Assembly: GCF_017872975.1 (NCBI RefSeq)
Contig: NZ_JAGGJP010000009.1
Coordinates: forward strand, 79,349 to 143,348
DNA length: 64,000 bases
Source of the DNA: Rubellimicrobium aerolatum
GTDB lineage: Bacteria > Pseudomonadota > Alphaproteobacteria > Rhodobacterales > Rhodobacteraceae
Direction of reading: 5' to 3'
This document shows, piece by piece, positions 30,605 to 37,451 of the stretch. The stretch's first letter is position 1. Every line of letters starts with the position of its first letter. The position numbers were made by a program, and so were the translations under genes. A model generated the notes under the pieces. The model saw nothing but the letters and a program-made list of their open reading frames with translations, was not told where the DNA came from and did not search any database.

Positions 30605-30783
30605 TGCTGGCGGCGCTCCGCGAGCGGGCGCTGGCCTGGATGACGGCGGTGGCCGCCGTCCTCTTCCTCCTGCGATTCGCCCTGCCCGACCTGATGATCG
30701 ACCTCGCCACGCTGGCACTGGTCCCGCTCACCGCCAGGGTCGCGGCCCCCGCCCCGTCCTGGCTGGGCCGGGCCACCCGCTGA
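30604..30783 (+). CDS. Small membrane protein
   Basis: The 59-residue protein (MLAALRERALAWMTAVAAVL) starts at an ATG overlapping the TerB-like stop (TGATG). It has two hydrophobic stretches, about residues 11-25 and 33-47, separated by LPDLMID. No signal-peptidase site or family is seen. Coupling to the TerB-like gene suggests they act together, perhaps at the membrane. Confidence 0.6.
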   Translation: MLAALRERALAWMTAVAAVLFLLRFALPDLMIDLATLALVPLTARVAAPAPSWLGRATR

Positions 30784-30844
30784 CGCATCGCCCGAGGGCT
30801 TCCGCGCGAAGCCCTCCCCCATGCGCCAACAAGACAGGTGATCC

Positions 30845-31177
30845 ATGACGCCCCACCCCCTCCACCCGCGCGACGAGGCCGACGCCCGCGCCACCCTGAC
30901 CGACCCCCGGGCCCATCGGGGCCAGCCGCTGCTGATCGCGCCGGCCTGGGCCTACCTCAAGCAGCGCCAGGGCCAGCCGATCAGCGCGCGCCAGTGGACG
31001 CGCCTCCACCCCGTCCACCGCGTCGCGCCCGACCCCTTCCCGGCCCTGCCCGCCGTGACCCCGGCCGAGGAGCCCACCCTCGCCCAAGCCCTCGACCGCG
31101 CCCGCCCCGCCATCACCCGCGCCTGCGCCGAGGCCCTGTCCCGCCGCCGCGCCGCCTGCGCCGGGGACGCCGCATGA
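30845..31177 (+). CDS. Hypothetical accessory phage protein
   Basis: The 110-residue soluble protein (MTPHPLHPRDEADARATLTD) contains LIAPAWAYLKQRQGQPISAR and a basic C-terminal helix (ITRACAEALSRRRAACAGDA). No family is recognised. It starts 61 bases after the small membrane protein and its stop overlaps the next start (GCATGA), so it begins a chain of overlapping small genes. Confidence 0.6.
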   Translation: MTPHPLHPRDEADARATLTDPRAHRGQPLLIAPAWAYLKQRQGQPISARQWTRLHPVHRVAPDPFPALPAVTPAEEPTLAQALDRARPAITRACAEALSRRRAACAGDAA

Positions 31178-31290
31178 CCGCCATCCTCGGCCTCGCCCGC
31201 CTCGGCCTCCTGGCCCTGCTCACCCTCACCCTGTCCCACGTCGCCCTCAAGGCGGCCCTCGCTGCCGCGCTGGGGGGCCTCCTGTCATGA
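31174..31290 (+). CDS. 38-residue hydrophobic peptide
   Basis: The frame MTAILGLARLGLLALLTLTL continues to ALGGLLS and is almost wholly hydrophobic, enough for one long membrane helix. ATG at 31174 overlaps the preceding stop and its own TGA overlaps the following ATG. Coupled position and composition support a real gene although it is very short. Function unknown. Confidence 0.55.
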   Translation: MTAILGLARLGLLALLTLTLSHVALKAALAAALGGLLS

Positions 31291-31586
31291 CCGGCCTCGG
31301 CAACCGCCCCGCCCGGGACGTGCTGGCCTGCGTCGAGGACCTCGAGACGCGGCTCCAGGGCTGGCCGTCCTTCGGCGAGGACCCGGACGGCTACGTCCGG
31401 CGCGAGGACGATCTCGCGCAGATCCTCGAGACGCGCCCGACCTGGCGCGCCACCGTGCGCCGCCGCTGGGACGGCGCGTCGATCTCCATGATCGGCCTGC
31501 GCGCGACCTCCACGATGGGGTTCGCCCAAGCCTGCCGCAACTGGGTCGCCCAGGCCCGCCGCAAGCTGGAGGACGCCAGCGCATGA
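31287..31586 (+). CDS. Hypothetical accessory phage protein
   Basis: The 99-residue protein (MTGLGNRPARDVLACVEDLE) is soluble with a central basic segment (TWRATVRRRWDGASISMIG) and a C-terminal helix ARRKLEDASA. ATG overlaps the upstream stop, and its stop overlaps the next ATG. No family is recognised. Confidence 0.6.
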   Translation: MTGLGNRPARDVLACVEDLETRLQGWPSFGEDPDGYVRREDDLAQILETRPTWRATVRRRWDGASISMIGLRATSTMGFAQACRNWVAQARRKLEDASA

Positions 31587-31717
31587 TCCGCCGCCGCCGC
31601 ATCCTCCTCGTGACCGGCCCCGCCCTGGTGCTGGCCGTGGCCCTCCTCCTCTGGACCCTGATCGCCATCGGCGCCCGCGAGGTCGCCCTCTGGACCTGGG
31701 AGATCGCCCATGGCTGA
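31583..31717 (+). CDS. 44-residue single-pass membrane peptide
   Basis: MIRRRRILLVTGPALVLAVA and following residues show a positively charged head and one membrane helix (about 7-31), ending TWEIAHG. The charge pattern predicts the N-terminus inside. It overlaps genes on both sides. Its last codons lie in an 18-base sequence repeated exactly at 33764-33781. Confidence 0.55.
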   Translation: MIRRRRILLVTGPALVLAVALLLWTLIAIGAREVALWTWEIAHG

Positions 31718-32066
31718 CGCCCTCGCCCCCGCCTCCGCCCGGGACATCGACCCGCTCACCCTCTGGATCCGGATCGAGGCCGGCGCCGCCAACAGCGCCC
31801 GCCTCCTCCTGCGGACCGAGGCCCTGCACCGCGCCCTGGGCGACGTGCGCGAGCTGCTGCCCGAGGTGATCGCCATCGCCCTGGGCGAGGCCAGCCCCGC
31901 GAGCCGCGCCCAGGCCGAGCAACGGCTCGCCGTCCTCCTGCGCCGCATCGACTTCGCCCTGGCCGCCGACGCCTTCGCCGGCCACGTCCGCCCGGTCGGC
32001 CGCGACCCCGACACGATGCCCGCGCGGGCCACCCCCACTCAGGAGCCGCCCCATGCCGCCGGCTGA
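31710..32066 (+). CDS. Hypothetical accessory phage protein
   Basis: The 118-residue helical protein (MADALAPASARDIDPLTLWI) contains LLPEVIAIALGEASPASRAQ and RLAVLLRRIDFALAADAFAG. No membrane segment or catalytic motif is seen and the family is not recognised. Its start lies in the duplicated junction sequence also found at the 33769 gene. It overlaps the next gene by 14 bases. Confidence 0.58.
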   Translation: MADALAPASARDIDPLTLWIRIEAGAANSARLLLRTEALHRALGDVRELLPEVIAIALGEASPASRAQAEQRLAVLLRRIDFALAADAFAGHVRPVGRDPDTMPARATPTQEPPHAAG

Positions 32067-32316
32067 CGCCCTCCCCGCCGACGCCCTCCCCGACGACGCG
32101 ATCCTCGACGACGAGCTGCTGGCCATGCTCGAGGCCGCCATCCGCGACCGTCTCGGCCGAGCGCCCCGGGGCCCGATCGTCCTGATCCTGGTCGAGGAGG
32201 AGACCGTCGAGTTCACGGCCCTCGGCTGCGCCTGCTCCGACTGCCTGGGCCCCGCCGCCGATGCGCTCCACGCGCTCCAGCGCGACGCCCACGTCACCCC
32301 CACCCCGCGACACTGA
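32053..32316 (+). CDS. Hypothetical acidic protein with CXC-XXC motif
   Basis: The 87-residue protein is acidic at the N-terminus (LPDDAILDDELLAMLEAAIR) and has a beta segment PIVLILVEEETVEF followed by LGCACSDCLG (about residues 58-67), three closely spaced cysteines that may bind metal. No family is recognised. It starts inside the end of the preceding gene. Confidence 0.55.
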   Translation: MPPADALPADALPDDAILDDELLAMLEAAIRDRLGRAPRGPIVLILVEEETVEFTALGCACSDCLGPAADALHALQRDAHVTPTPRH

Positions 32317-32324
32317 GGCCCCCC

Positions 32325-32504
32325 ATGAGCCGCGACAGCTACATCCACCGCCGCGCCAAGCGCATCCGCCGGCTGACAGGGCCCCATCCTGCCCGAGGCC
32401 TGCGCCTCAAGGACCACCTCGTCGTCCGCATCATCGCTGACCAGGCCCGCCAGCACGTCGTGACCGACGCCATCCGGCGAAAGATGGAGCAGCGTCGTGG
32501 CTGA
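32325..32504 (+). CDS. Small basic protein, MSR-type copy A
   Basis: The 59-residue protein starts MSRDSYIHRRAKRIRRLTG and continues RGLRLKDHLVVRIIADQAR. It is strongly basic. It is a clear paralogue of the protein at 33567-33776 (shared MSR-SY, RRIRRL-like core, RGLRL-D-LV-R and ADQAR). Both flank the DUF5131 gene. Its end overlaps the GTG start of that gene by eight bases. Function unknown; nucleic-acid binding is possible from charge. Confidence 0.65.
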   Translation: MSRDSYIHRRAKRIRRLTGPHPARGLRLKDHLVVRIIADQARQHVVTDAIRRKMEQRRG

Positions 32505-33570
32505 GCACTCCACCATCGAGTGGACCGACGCGACCTGGAACCCGATCACGGGCTGCACCATGGTCTCGGCCGGCTGCACCAACTGCTACGCCATGGGCCT
32601 CGCGGCCACGCGGCTGCGGCATCATCCCTCCCGCGCCGGCCTGACCCGAATGACCGGCGGCCGGGCCGTCTGGACGGGCGAGGTCCGCCTCAACGACCAG
32701 TGGCTCGACCAGCCGCTCGGCTGGGCCCGCCCGCGTCGCATCTTCGTCTGCGCCCACGGCGACCTCTTCCACGAGGCGGTGCCCGACGAGTGGATCGACC
32801 GGGTCTTCGCGATCATGGCCCTCGCGCCGCGCCACACCTTCCAGGTGCTGACCAAGCGGCCGGAGCGGGCGCGGGCCTACCTGTCGGAGTTGCAGCGCCG
32901 GATCACGGTCAGCGCCCACACAGTGCAATTGGGGACCGGCGTGCTCGGGGCCGATGTCGTGGACCTCACGCCTTGGCCCCTCCCCAACGTCTGGCTCGGC
33001 ACCTCCATCGAGGATCAGGCCACCGCCGACGCCCGCATCCCCGATCTGCTCGCCACCCCCGCCGCGATCCGCTTCGTCTCGGCCGAGCCGTTGCTCGGGC
33101 CGGTGGACCTGGAGAGCGCCTGGCACGAGGAGAGCGCCCTAGAGGGCGATTGCTGGGGCGCGTGCGGCTGGTGCGACGAGGGGCGACCCCCGCTCCACAA
33201 CTGCATCCGCGCACGGCAGAGCGACCAAGAGGCACACCGAAGCCGATCCGGCCTCGACTGGGTCATCGTCGGCGGCGAGAGCGGCCCCAAGGCCCGCCCC
33301 ATGCATCCCGACTGGGCCCGCGCGCTCCGCGACCAGTGCCAGGCCGCCGGGGTGGCCTTCCTGTTCAAGCAATGGGGCGCTTGGTCCCCTCTCTCAGAGG
33401 ATGCGGACTGGGGCCGCGACTGGATGCTGCTCCACGCCGACGGCGATCACGACCTGCCTGACGGTCGCGCGCCGGCCTACGAGTTGGGCGAGATCGCCAT
33501 CCGCCACGTCGGCAAGACCGCCGCCGGCCGCCTCCTCGACGGCCGCACCTGGGACGAGGTGCCGGCATGA
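32497..33570 (+). CDS. DUF5131 family protein (phage Gp37/Gp68-like)
   Basis: The 357-residue protein begins at GTG 32497 with AEHSTIEWTDATWNPITGCT, followed by SAGCTNCYAMGLA: a Cys cluster (residues 19, 27, 30) typical of this family, which resembles radical-SAM-like iron-sulphur proteins. Later segments IFVCAHGDLFHEAVPDEWID, TFQVLTKRPERA, VWLGTSIEDQA, RFVSAEPLLGP and VIVGGESGPKARPM are all family landmarks. The enzymatic reaction is not known. A second Cys-rich insert (CWGACGWCDEG) lies near residue 212. Length is normal. Confidence 0.9.
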   Translation: MAEHSTIEWTDATWNPITGCTMVSAGCTNCYAMGLAATRLRHHPSRAGLTRMTGGRAVWTGEVRLNDQWLDQPLGWARPRRIFVCAHGDLFHEAVPDEWIDRVFAIMALAPRHTFQVLTKRPERARAYLSELQRRITVSAHTVQLGTGVLGADVVDLTPWPLPNVWLGTSIEDQATADARIPDLLATPAAIRFVSAEPLLGPVDLESAWHEESALEGDCWGACGWCDEGRPPLHNCIRARQSDQEAHRSRSGLDWVIVGGESGPKARPMHPDWARALRDQCQAAGVAFLFKQWGAWSPLSEDADWGRDWMLLHADGDHDLPDGRAPAYELGEIAIRHVGKTAAGRLLDGRTWDEVPA

Positions 33571-33776
33571 GCCGCCTGAGCTACACCCGCCGCCGGTCCC
33601 GCCGCATCCGCCGGCTGATGCGGTCCGACCCCACGCGCGGCCTGCGCCTGACCGACCGCCTGGTCGCGCGCCTCCTCGCCGATCAGGCCCGGGCCCTCGG
33701 CGTCCCCGCCCCGCTCGCGCCCGCCTACACCCCGCGCTGGATCATCGACGCCATCCTGGAGGCCGCCCATGGCTGA
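33567..33776 (+). CDS. Small basic protein, MSR-type copy B
   Basis: The 69-residue protein starts MSRLSYTRRRSRRIRRLMR and continues RGLRLTDRLVARLLADQAR, matching copy A (32325-32504) over about 45 residues, then carries a different tail ending IIDAILEAAHG. ATG overlaps the DUF5131 stop. The duplicate pair around one gene suggests insertion or recombination within the operon. Confidence 0.65.
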   Translation: MSRLSYTRRRSRRIRRLMRSDPTRGLRLTDRLVARLLADQARALGVPAPLAPAYTPRWIIDAILEAAHG

Positions 33777-34005
33777 CGCCCCCGATCCCGCGCCCGCCGA
33801 TCCCGGCCTGCACATGATCGCCCGCGCCATAAGGGGCGAGCTCACGCAGCCCAGCCCCGAGGACCGCGCCCGGCTCTTCGCCGCGTGGCGCGCGCTCGAC
33901 CCCGCCACGCGCGGCACCTTCTTCGAGTGGGCGCACGGCCGCAAGGCCGAGGCCGAGGCCCAGGGCGTCCCCATCGCCCAGCTCCTCGCCGGCGAGGGCG
34001 GCTGA
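33769..34005 (+). CDS. Hypothetical accessory phage protein
   Basis: The 78-residue protein (MADAPDPAPADPGLHMIARA) has a folded segment GELTQPSPEDRARLFAAWRA and FFEWAHGRKAEAEAQGVPIA. It is acidic and helical, not recognised. Its start codon lies in the 18-base sequence shared with the 31710 gene. Confidence 0.58.
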   Translation: MADAPDPAPADPGLHMIARAIRGELTQPSPEDRARLFAAWRALDPATRGTFFEWAHGRKAEAEAQGVPIAQLLAGEGG

Positions 34006-34007
34006 CC

Positions 34008-34244
34008 ATGCCGGCCGCTCTCAAGCCGGACCGCCCACCCGACCCGCAGCTCCTCGCCTTCGTGGAGGCCTTGGCACGAGCCCACGCCCATGCCGATAAT
34101 GCCGCCACCCTCGCCCCGGACGCCCCATGCCCGACCGCCGCCGAGCCTGCATCTACGCCCGATTCTCGACGGACCTCCAATCCGACCGATCCATCGACGA
34201 TCAGGTTGCGCTTTGCCGCGCCTACGCCGCCCGCGAGGGCCTGA
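34008..34244 (+). CDS. Small protein overlapping the recombinase gene
   Basis: The 78-residue frame starts two bases after the previous stop. Its first 30 residues (PDPQLLAFVEALARAHAHAD) form an amphipathic helix of a type I recall directly upstream of serine recombinases in Alphaproteobacteria. The second half is Pro/Thr/Ser-rich and overlaps the recombinase start by 118 bases, so the tail may have little selection on it. Function unknown. Confidence 0.5.
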   Translation: MPAALKPDRPPDPQLLAFVEALARAHAHADNAATLAPDAPCPTAAEPASTPDSRRTSNPTDPSTIRLRFAAPTPPARA

Positions 34245-35740
34245 CCGTCGTCACCACCTACAGCGACCGCGCCCGCACGTCCGCCTCCCTGATCGGCCGC
34301 GACGGCCTGCAAGACCTCATGGCCGACGCCCGCGCCGGCAAGTTCGACGTCCTGGTCGTCGAGGCTTTCGACCGCCTGAGCCGCGACCAGGAGGACCTGG
34401 CCGGCATCCACAAGCGGCTCGATTTCCTGCGCATCCCGATCCTCGCCGTCAACGACGGCCGCGCCGACGCGATCCAGATCGGCGTGCACGGGCTCCTGGG
34501 CCAGATCTGGATGGACGGCCACAAGAAAAAGGTCCGGCGCGGCATGGCCGGCGTGATCCGCGGCGGTCGTCACGCCGGCGGCCGCGCCTACGGCTACCGT
34601 CCCCTCCCCGGCCAGCCCGGCGAGCTGGAGATCGTCGAGGCCGAGGCTGAGGTGATCCGCCGCATCTTCGCGGCCTACGCCGTCGGCACCTCCGCCCGCG
34701 CGATCGCGGCCGAGCTCAACGGCGAGGGAGTGCCGCCGCCGCGCGGGCCGCGCTGGAACGCCTCCACCCTGATCGGCAACCACGCGCGCGGCCACGGCCT
34801 CCTCCGAAACGAGCTCTACAAGGGCATCCAGGTCTGGAACCGCATCACCATGGTGCGCGACCCCGACACCGGCCGGCGCGTCAGCCGGACGAACCCCGAG
34901 TCCGAATGGCAGCGCAGCCCCGCCCCGCACCTGCGGATCGTCGAGGACGCGCTCTATGACCGCGTGCAGCTCAGCAAGGCCGACCGCGCCCAGTCGGGCG
35001 CCCGGGGCCGCGCCCTTACCCGCCCGCTCCGGCCCTTCTCGGGCCTGCTGCGCTGCGGCTGCTGCGGCGCCGGCATGTCGATCTCCAACCGGCGCGGGAC
35101 GGCCATCCTGATCCGCTGCTCCCGCTCGGTCGAGAGCGGCACCTGCGCCAACCGCCGCCAGGTCCGCCTGGACCGGATCGAGGCCGCCGTCTTCGCCCGC
35201 CTGCGCGAGGAGCTGGAGCACCCCGCCTACCTGCGCGAATATCTGCGCGTCTACCACGGCGAGCGGCAGCGCCTCGCCAGCGCCGCCCGCCGGGACAAGG
35301 CCCAGCTCGGCCGCGCCGCGACCAAGGCCCGCGCCGCCTTCGACCGGGCGCACAAGCTCTACATCGATGGCGTCACCGACGGCCCGGCCGCCGAGGCCAA
35401 CATCCGCCGCCTCCTGGACGAGGCCCGGGCCGCCGAGATCGCGCTCGCCCAAGCCGAAGCCGAGGTGCCGGTGGTGGAGCTGCACCCCGCCGCGCTGGCC
35501 CGCTACATCGACGCCCTGGCCGACCTCGCCCCCAGCCTCGCCGCCCCGACCCCGCCCGCGCAAGAGGCCGTCGCCATCCTGCGCGAGCTCATCAGCGCCG
35601 TCGTGGTCACCCCCGAGGAGAGCCACGTGGACGTCGTGATGCACGGCTACATGGCCATGCTGCTGGGTCGGGACCGACTGGATTGCAGGGGTTTGATGGT
35701 AGCGGAGGAGGGATTTGAACCCCCGACACACGGATTATGA
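34127..35740 (+). CDS. Large serine recombinase (phage integrase)
   Basis: The 537-residue protein starts with the resolvase-type catalytic domain: YARFSTDLQSDRSIDDQVAL (catalytic Ser about residue 13), VVEAFDRLSRDQEDLAGIHK with the Arg pair of the active site. A recombinase domain follows (about 165-270, AYGYRPLP, AIAAELNGEGVPPPRG), then a zinc ribbon with LRCGCCGAGMS (about 305) and CSRSVESGTCANRR. A coiled-coil stretch and C-terminal tail complete it. It integrates and, with a partner, excises the prophage. The last 14 codons and the stop lie within the tRNA-Met gene. Confidence 0.93.
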   Translation: MPDRRRACIYARFSTDLQSDRSIDDQVALCRAYAAREGLTVVTTYSDRARTSASLIGRDGLQDLMADARAGKFDVLVVEAFDRLSRDQEDLAGIHKRLDFLRIPILAVNDGRADAIQIGVHGLLGQIWMDGHKKKVRRGMAGVIRGGRHAGGRAYGYRPLPGQPGELEIVEAEAEVIRRIFAAYAVGTSARAIAAELNGEGVPPPRGPRWNASTLIGNHARGHGLLRNELYKGIQVWNRITMVRDPDTGRRVSRTNPESEWQRSPAPHLRIVEDALYDRVQLSKADRAQSGARGRALTRPLRPFSGLLRCGCCGAGMSISNRRGTAILIRCSRSVESGTCANRRQVRLDRIEAAVFARLREELEHPAYLREYLRVYHGERQRLASAARRDKAQLGRAATKARAAFDRAHKLYIDGVTDGPAAEANIRRLLDEARAAEIALAQAEAEVPVVELHPAALARYIDALADLAPSLAAPTPPAQEAVAILRELISAVVVTPEESHVDVVMHGYMAMLLGRDRLDCRGLMVAEEGFEPPTHGL

Positions 35741-35773
35741 TTCCGCCGCTCTAACCAGCTGAGCTACTCCGCC
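35697..35773 (-). tRNA. tRNA-Met (anticodon CAT), prophage attachment site
   Basis: The minus strand folds as a 77-base tRNA with encoded CCA: acceptor GGCGGAG paired with CTCCGCT, D arm GCTC/GAGC, anticodon arm GCGGA-ATCATAA-TCCGT giving CAT, and T arm GGGGG-TTCAAAT-CCCTC. The elongator type is favoured over lysidine-modified Ile by overall similarity to alphaproteobacterial elongator Met tRNAs. Its 3' end faces the prophage, as expected if the phage uses it as attB. Confidence 0.93.
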
Positions 35774-35921
35774 ACGGGGCCTGCATCTAAGGCGCGCGCG
35801 GGGGGGCGTCAACGGCAAAGTGGGCGCCTCGCGCCGGGCCATCCGCCGGACCCGCGCCGCCCCCTTCCCTCCGCGCGCCGCCTCGGCCATGACTCCCCCG
35901 CAGCCGCGACGGAACGCCCCC

Positions 35922-37334
35922 ATGGACCTCACCCAAGCCCTCGCCGCCATCGTCGGCCCCGCCCACCTCCTGCAGGGCCCCGACGCCGCGCCCTGGGCGC
36001 GCGACTGGACCGGCGGCTACCGGGGCCAGCCCCTCGCCGTCGCCCGGCCCGGATCGACGGCCGAGGTGTCCCAAATCCTCCGCATCGCCCACGACGCGCG
36101 GCTCCCCGTCGTCCCCGCCTCCGGGCGAACCGGCCTCACCGGGGCCGCCCACGCGCCCGGCGCGCTCGTGCTGTCGCTCGACCGGATGAACCGCATCCGC
36201 GCGCTCAAGCCCGGCCCCCGTCTCGCCATCGCCGAGGCCGGCGTGATCCTCGAACGCCTGCACGAGGCCGCCGCCGCCCACGACCTTCAGTTCCCGCTCA
36301 CCTTCGGGGCCAAGGGCTCGGCCATGGTGGGCGGCGCGCTCTCGACCAACGCGGGCGGCTCCAACGTCCTGCGCCACGGCTCCGCCCGCGACCAGGTGCT
36401 CGGGCTGGAGGTCGTCCTGGCCTCCGGCCGCGTGCTCGACCTGATGGCGGAGCTGCACAAGGACAACTCCGGCTACGCGCTCCGCCACCTGTTCGTCGGG
36501 GCCGAAGGGACGCTGGGCGTCATCACCGCCGCCGTGCTCAAGCTGGTGCCCCGCCCGCGCGCCCACGCCACCGCCATGATCGCCGTTCCCTCCGTCGCTG
36601 CCGCGCTCGATCTCCTGTCGCGCCTCCAGGAGACCACCGGCGGCGGCGTCGAGGCCTTCGAGTACATGCCCCGCGCCTTCATCGCCGCCCACCTCACCCA
36701 GACCCCCGGCGCCCGCCCGCCCTTCGACTCCCCCCACGAGCACACCATCCTGCTGGAGGTCGGCTCCACCGCCCCGCGCGACGCCCGGCCCGGCCCCGAC
36801 GGCGCCACGCCCCTGATGAGCCTGGTGGAAGGCGCGCTGGCCGAGGCGCTGGTCCGGGGCCAGGTCCTCGACGCCGTGCTGGCTCAGAACGAGGCGCAGC
36901 GCCGCGCCATGTGGGAGCGGCGCGAATCCGCCGCCCGCATCACCTTCACGCGGCCCGCCTGGGTCGATACCGACGTGGCGCTCCCCCTCGACCGGCTGGA
37001 GGAGTTCCTCGCCACCGTCCGCCGCCGCCTGGCCGAGATCGATCCGGGGGCCGACGACATGGTGGTGGCGCACCTAGGCGACGGCAACGTCCATTACACC
37101 GCCTATCCCACGCGCGGCGATACGGACCACCTCGCCGCGATCCGCGCGCTGGTGGATGCCACGGCGACAGCCCTCGACGGCAGTTTCTCGGCCGAGCATG
37201 GGGTGGGCCTGTCCAAGCTCGCCTCGATGCGGGCGCACAAGGATCCGGTGGCGCTCGACACGATGAGGGCGCTCAAGGCCGCGCTCGACCCCCACGGCAT
37301 CCTGAATCCCGGCAAGGTGCTGCCGGCGCCCTGA
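35922..37334 (+). CDS. FAD-binding oxidase/dehydrogenase (GlcD/D-lactate dehydrogenase type)
   Basis: The 470-residue flavoprotein has the PCMH FAD-binding fold: ARPGSTAEVSQILRIAHDAR, VVPASGRTGLTGAA, GGALSTNAGGSNVLRHG and GLEVVLASGRVLDLM, then the C-terminal half with VAHLGDGNVHYTAYP and GSFSAEHGVGLSK, the signature of the D-2-hydroxyacid-oxidising family (GlcD, Dld, D2HGDH). It probably oxidises a D-2-hydroxy acid such as D-lactate, glycolate or D-2-hydroxyglutarate; the substrate cannot be fixed by eye. ATG at 35922 gives the family N-terminus. It stands alone between the tRNA and hemC. Confidence 0.9.
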   Translation: MDLTQALAAIVGPAHLLQGPDAAPWARDWTGGYRGQPLAVARPGSTAEVSQILRIAHDARLPVVPASGRTGLTGAAHAPGALVLSLDRMNRIRALKPGPRLAIAEAGVILERLHEAAAAHDLQFPLTFGAKGSAMVGGALSTNAGGSNVLRHGSARDQVLGLEVVLASGRVLDLMAELHKDNSGYALRHLFVGAEGTLGVITAAVLKLVPRPRAHATAMIAVPSVAAALDLLSRLQETTGGGVEAFEYMPRAFIAAHLTQTPGARPPFDSPHEHTILLEVGSTAPRDARPGPDGATPLMSLVEGALAEALVRGQVLDAVLAQNEAQRRAMWERRESAARITFTRPAWVDTDVALPLDRLEEFLATVRRRLAEIDPGADDMVVAHLGDGNVHYTAYPTRGDTDHLAAIRALVDATATALDGSFSAEHGVGLSKLASMRAHKDPVALDTMRALKAALDPHGILNPGKVLPAP

Positions 37335-37380
37335 CGCGGCCCGACCCCTGCGCGCAACGCCTGGACGGCGTGCGCGGCAC

Positions 37381-37449
37381 GGCCCTTCTTTGACTCCAAA
37401 TATCCCGGGGGAAGCCCCGCAGGGGCTGGGGGCAGCGCCCCCTCCGCCC
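37381..37449 (-). repeat. Intergenic repeat, copy 1 (after hemC)
   Basis: A 30-base core at 37381-37410 (plus-strand start GGCCCTTCTTTG, ending ATATCCCGGGG) followed by GC-rich inverted sequences up to 37449. Related copies are at 40184-40240 and 40762-40816. It directly follows the hemC stop in the hemC reading direction, where its hairpins could end transcription. Confidence 0.8.
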
Positions 37450-37451
37450 CC

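Larger units (their letters stand above)
1..35740. mobile_element. Siphovirus-like prophage (right part; left end outside window)
   Basis: A continuous block of phage genes runs from the left edge to a serine recombinase that ends in a tRNA-Met gene. Order from left to right is tail tip, tail, head, terminase, replication, antirepressor region, cro/cI, accessory genes, integrase, which is a lambda-type order. Both head and tail modules look complete and unbroken, so the element may be inducible, but lysis genes and the left attachment site are not in the window. The right limit is placed at the recombinase stop inside the tRNA; the exact crossover cannot be seen from one end. Confidence 0.93.

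Noticed and set aside
35697..35740. EEGFEPPTHGL tail as a conserved protein motif of the recombinase
   Set aside because: This peptide is the translation of the tRNA T arm and is seen wherever frames run into tRNA genes; it is not evidence for a protein domain.
1..35740. Gene transfer agent instead of a prophage
   Set aside because: The presence of integrase, cI/cro, replication genes and a tRNA attachment junction points to a true temperate phage; gene transfer agents lack these.
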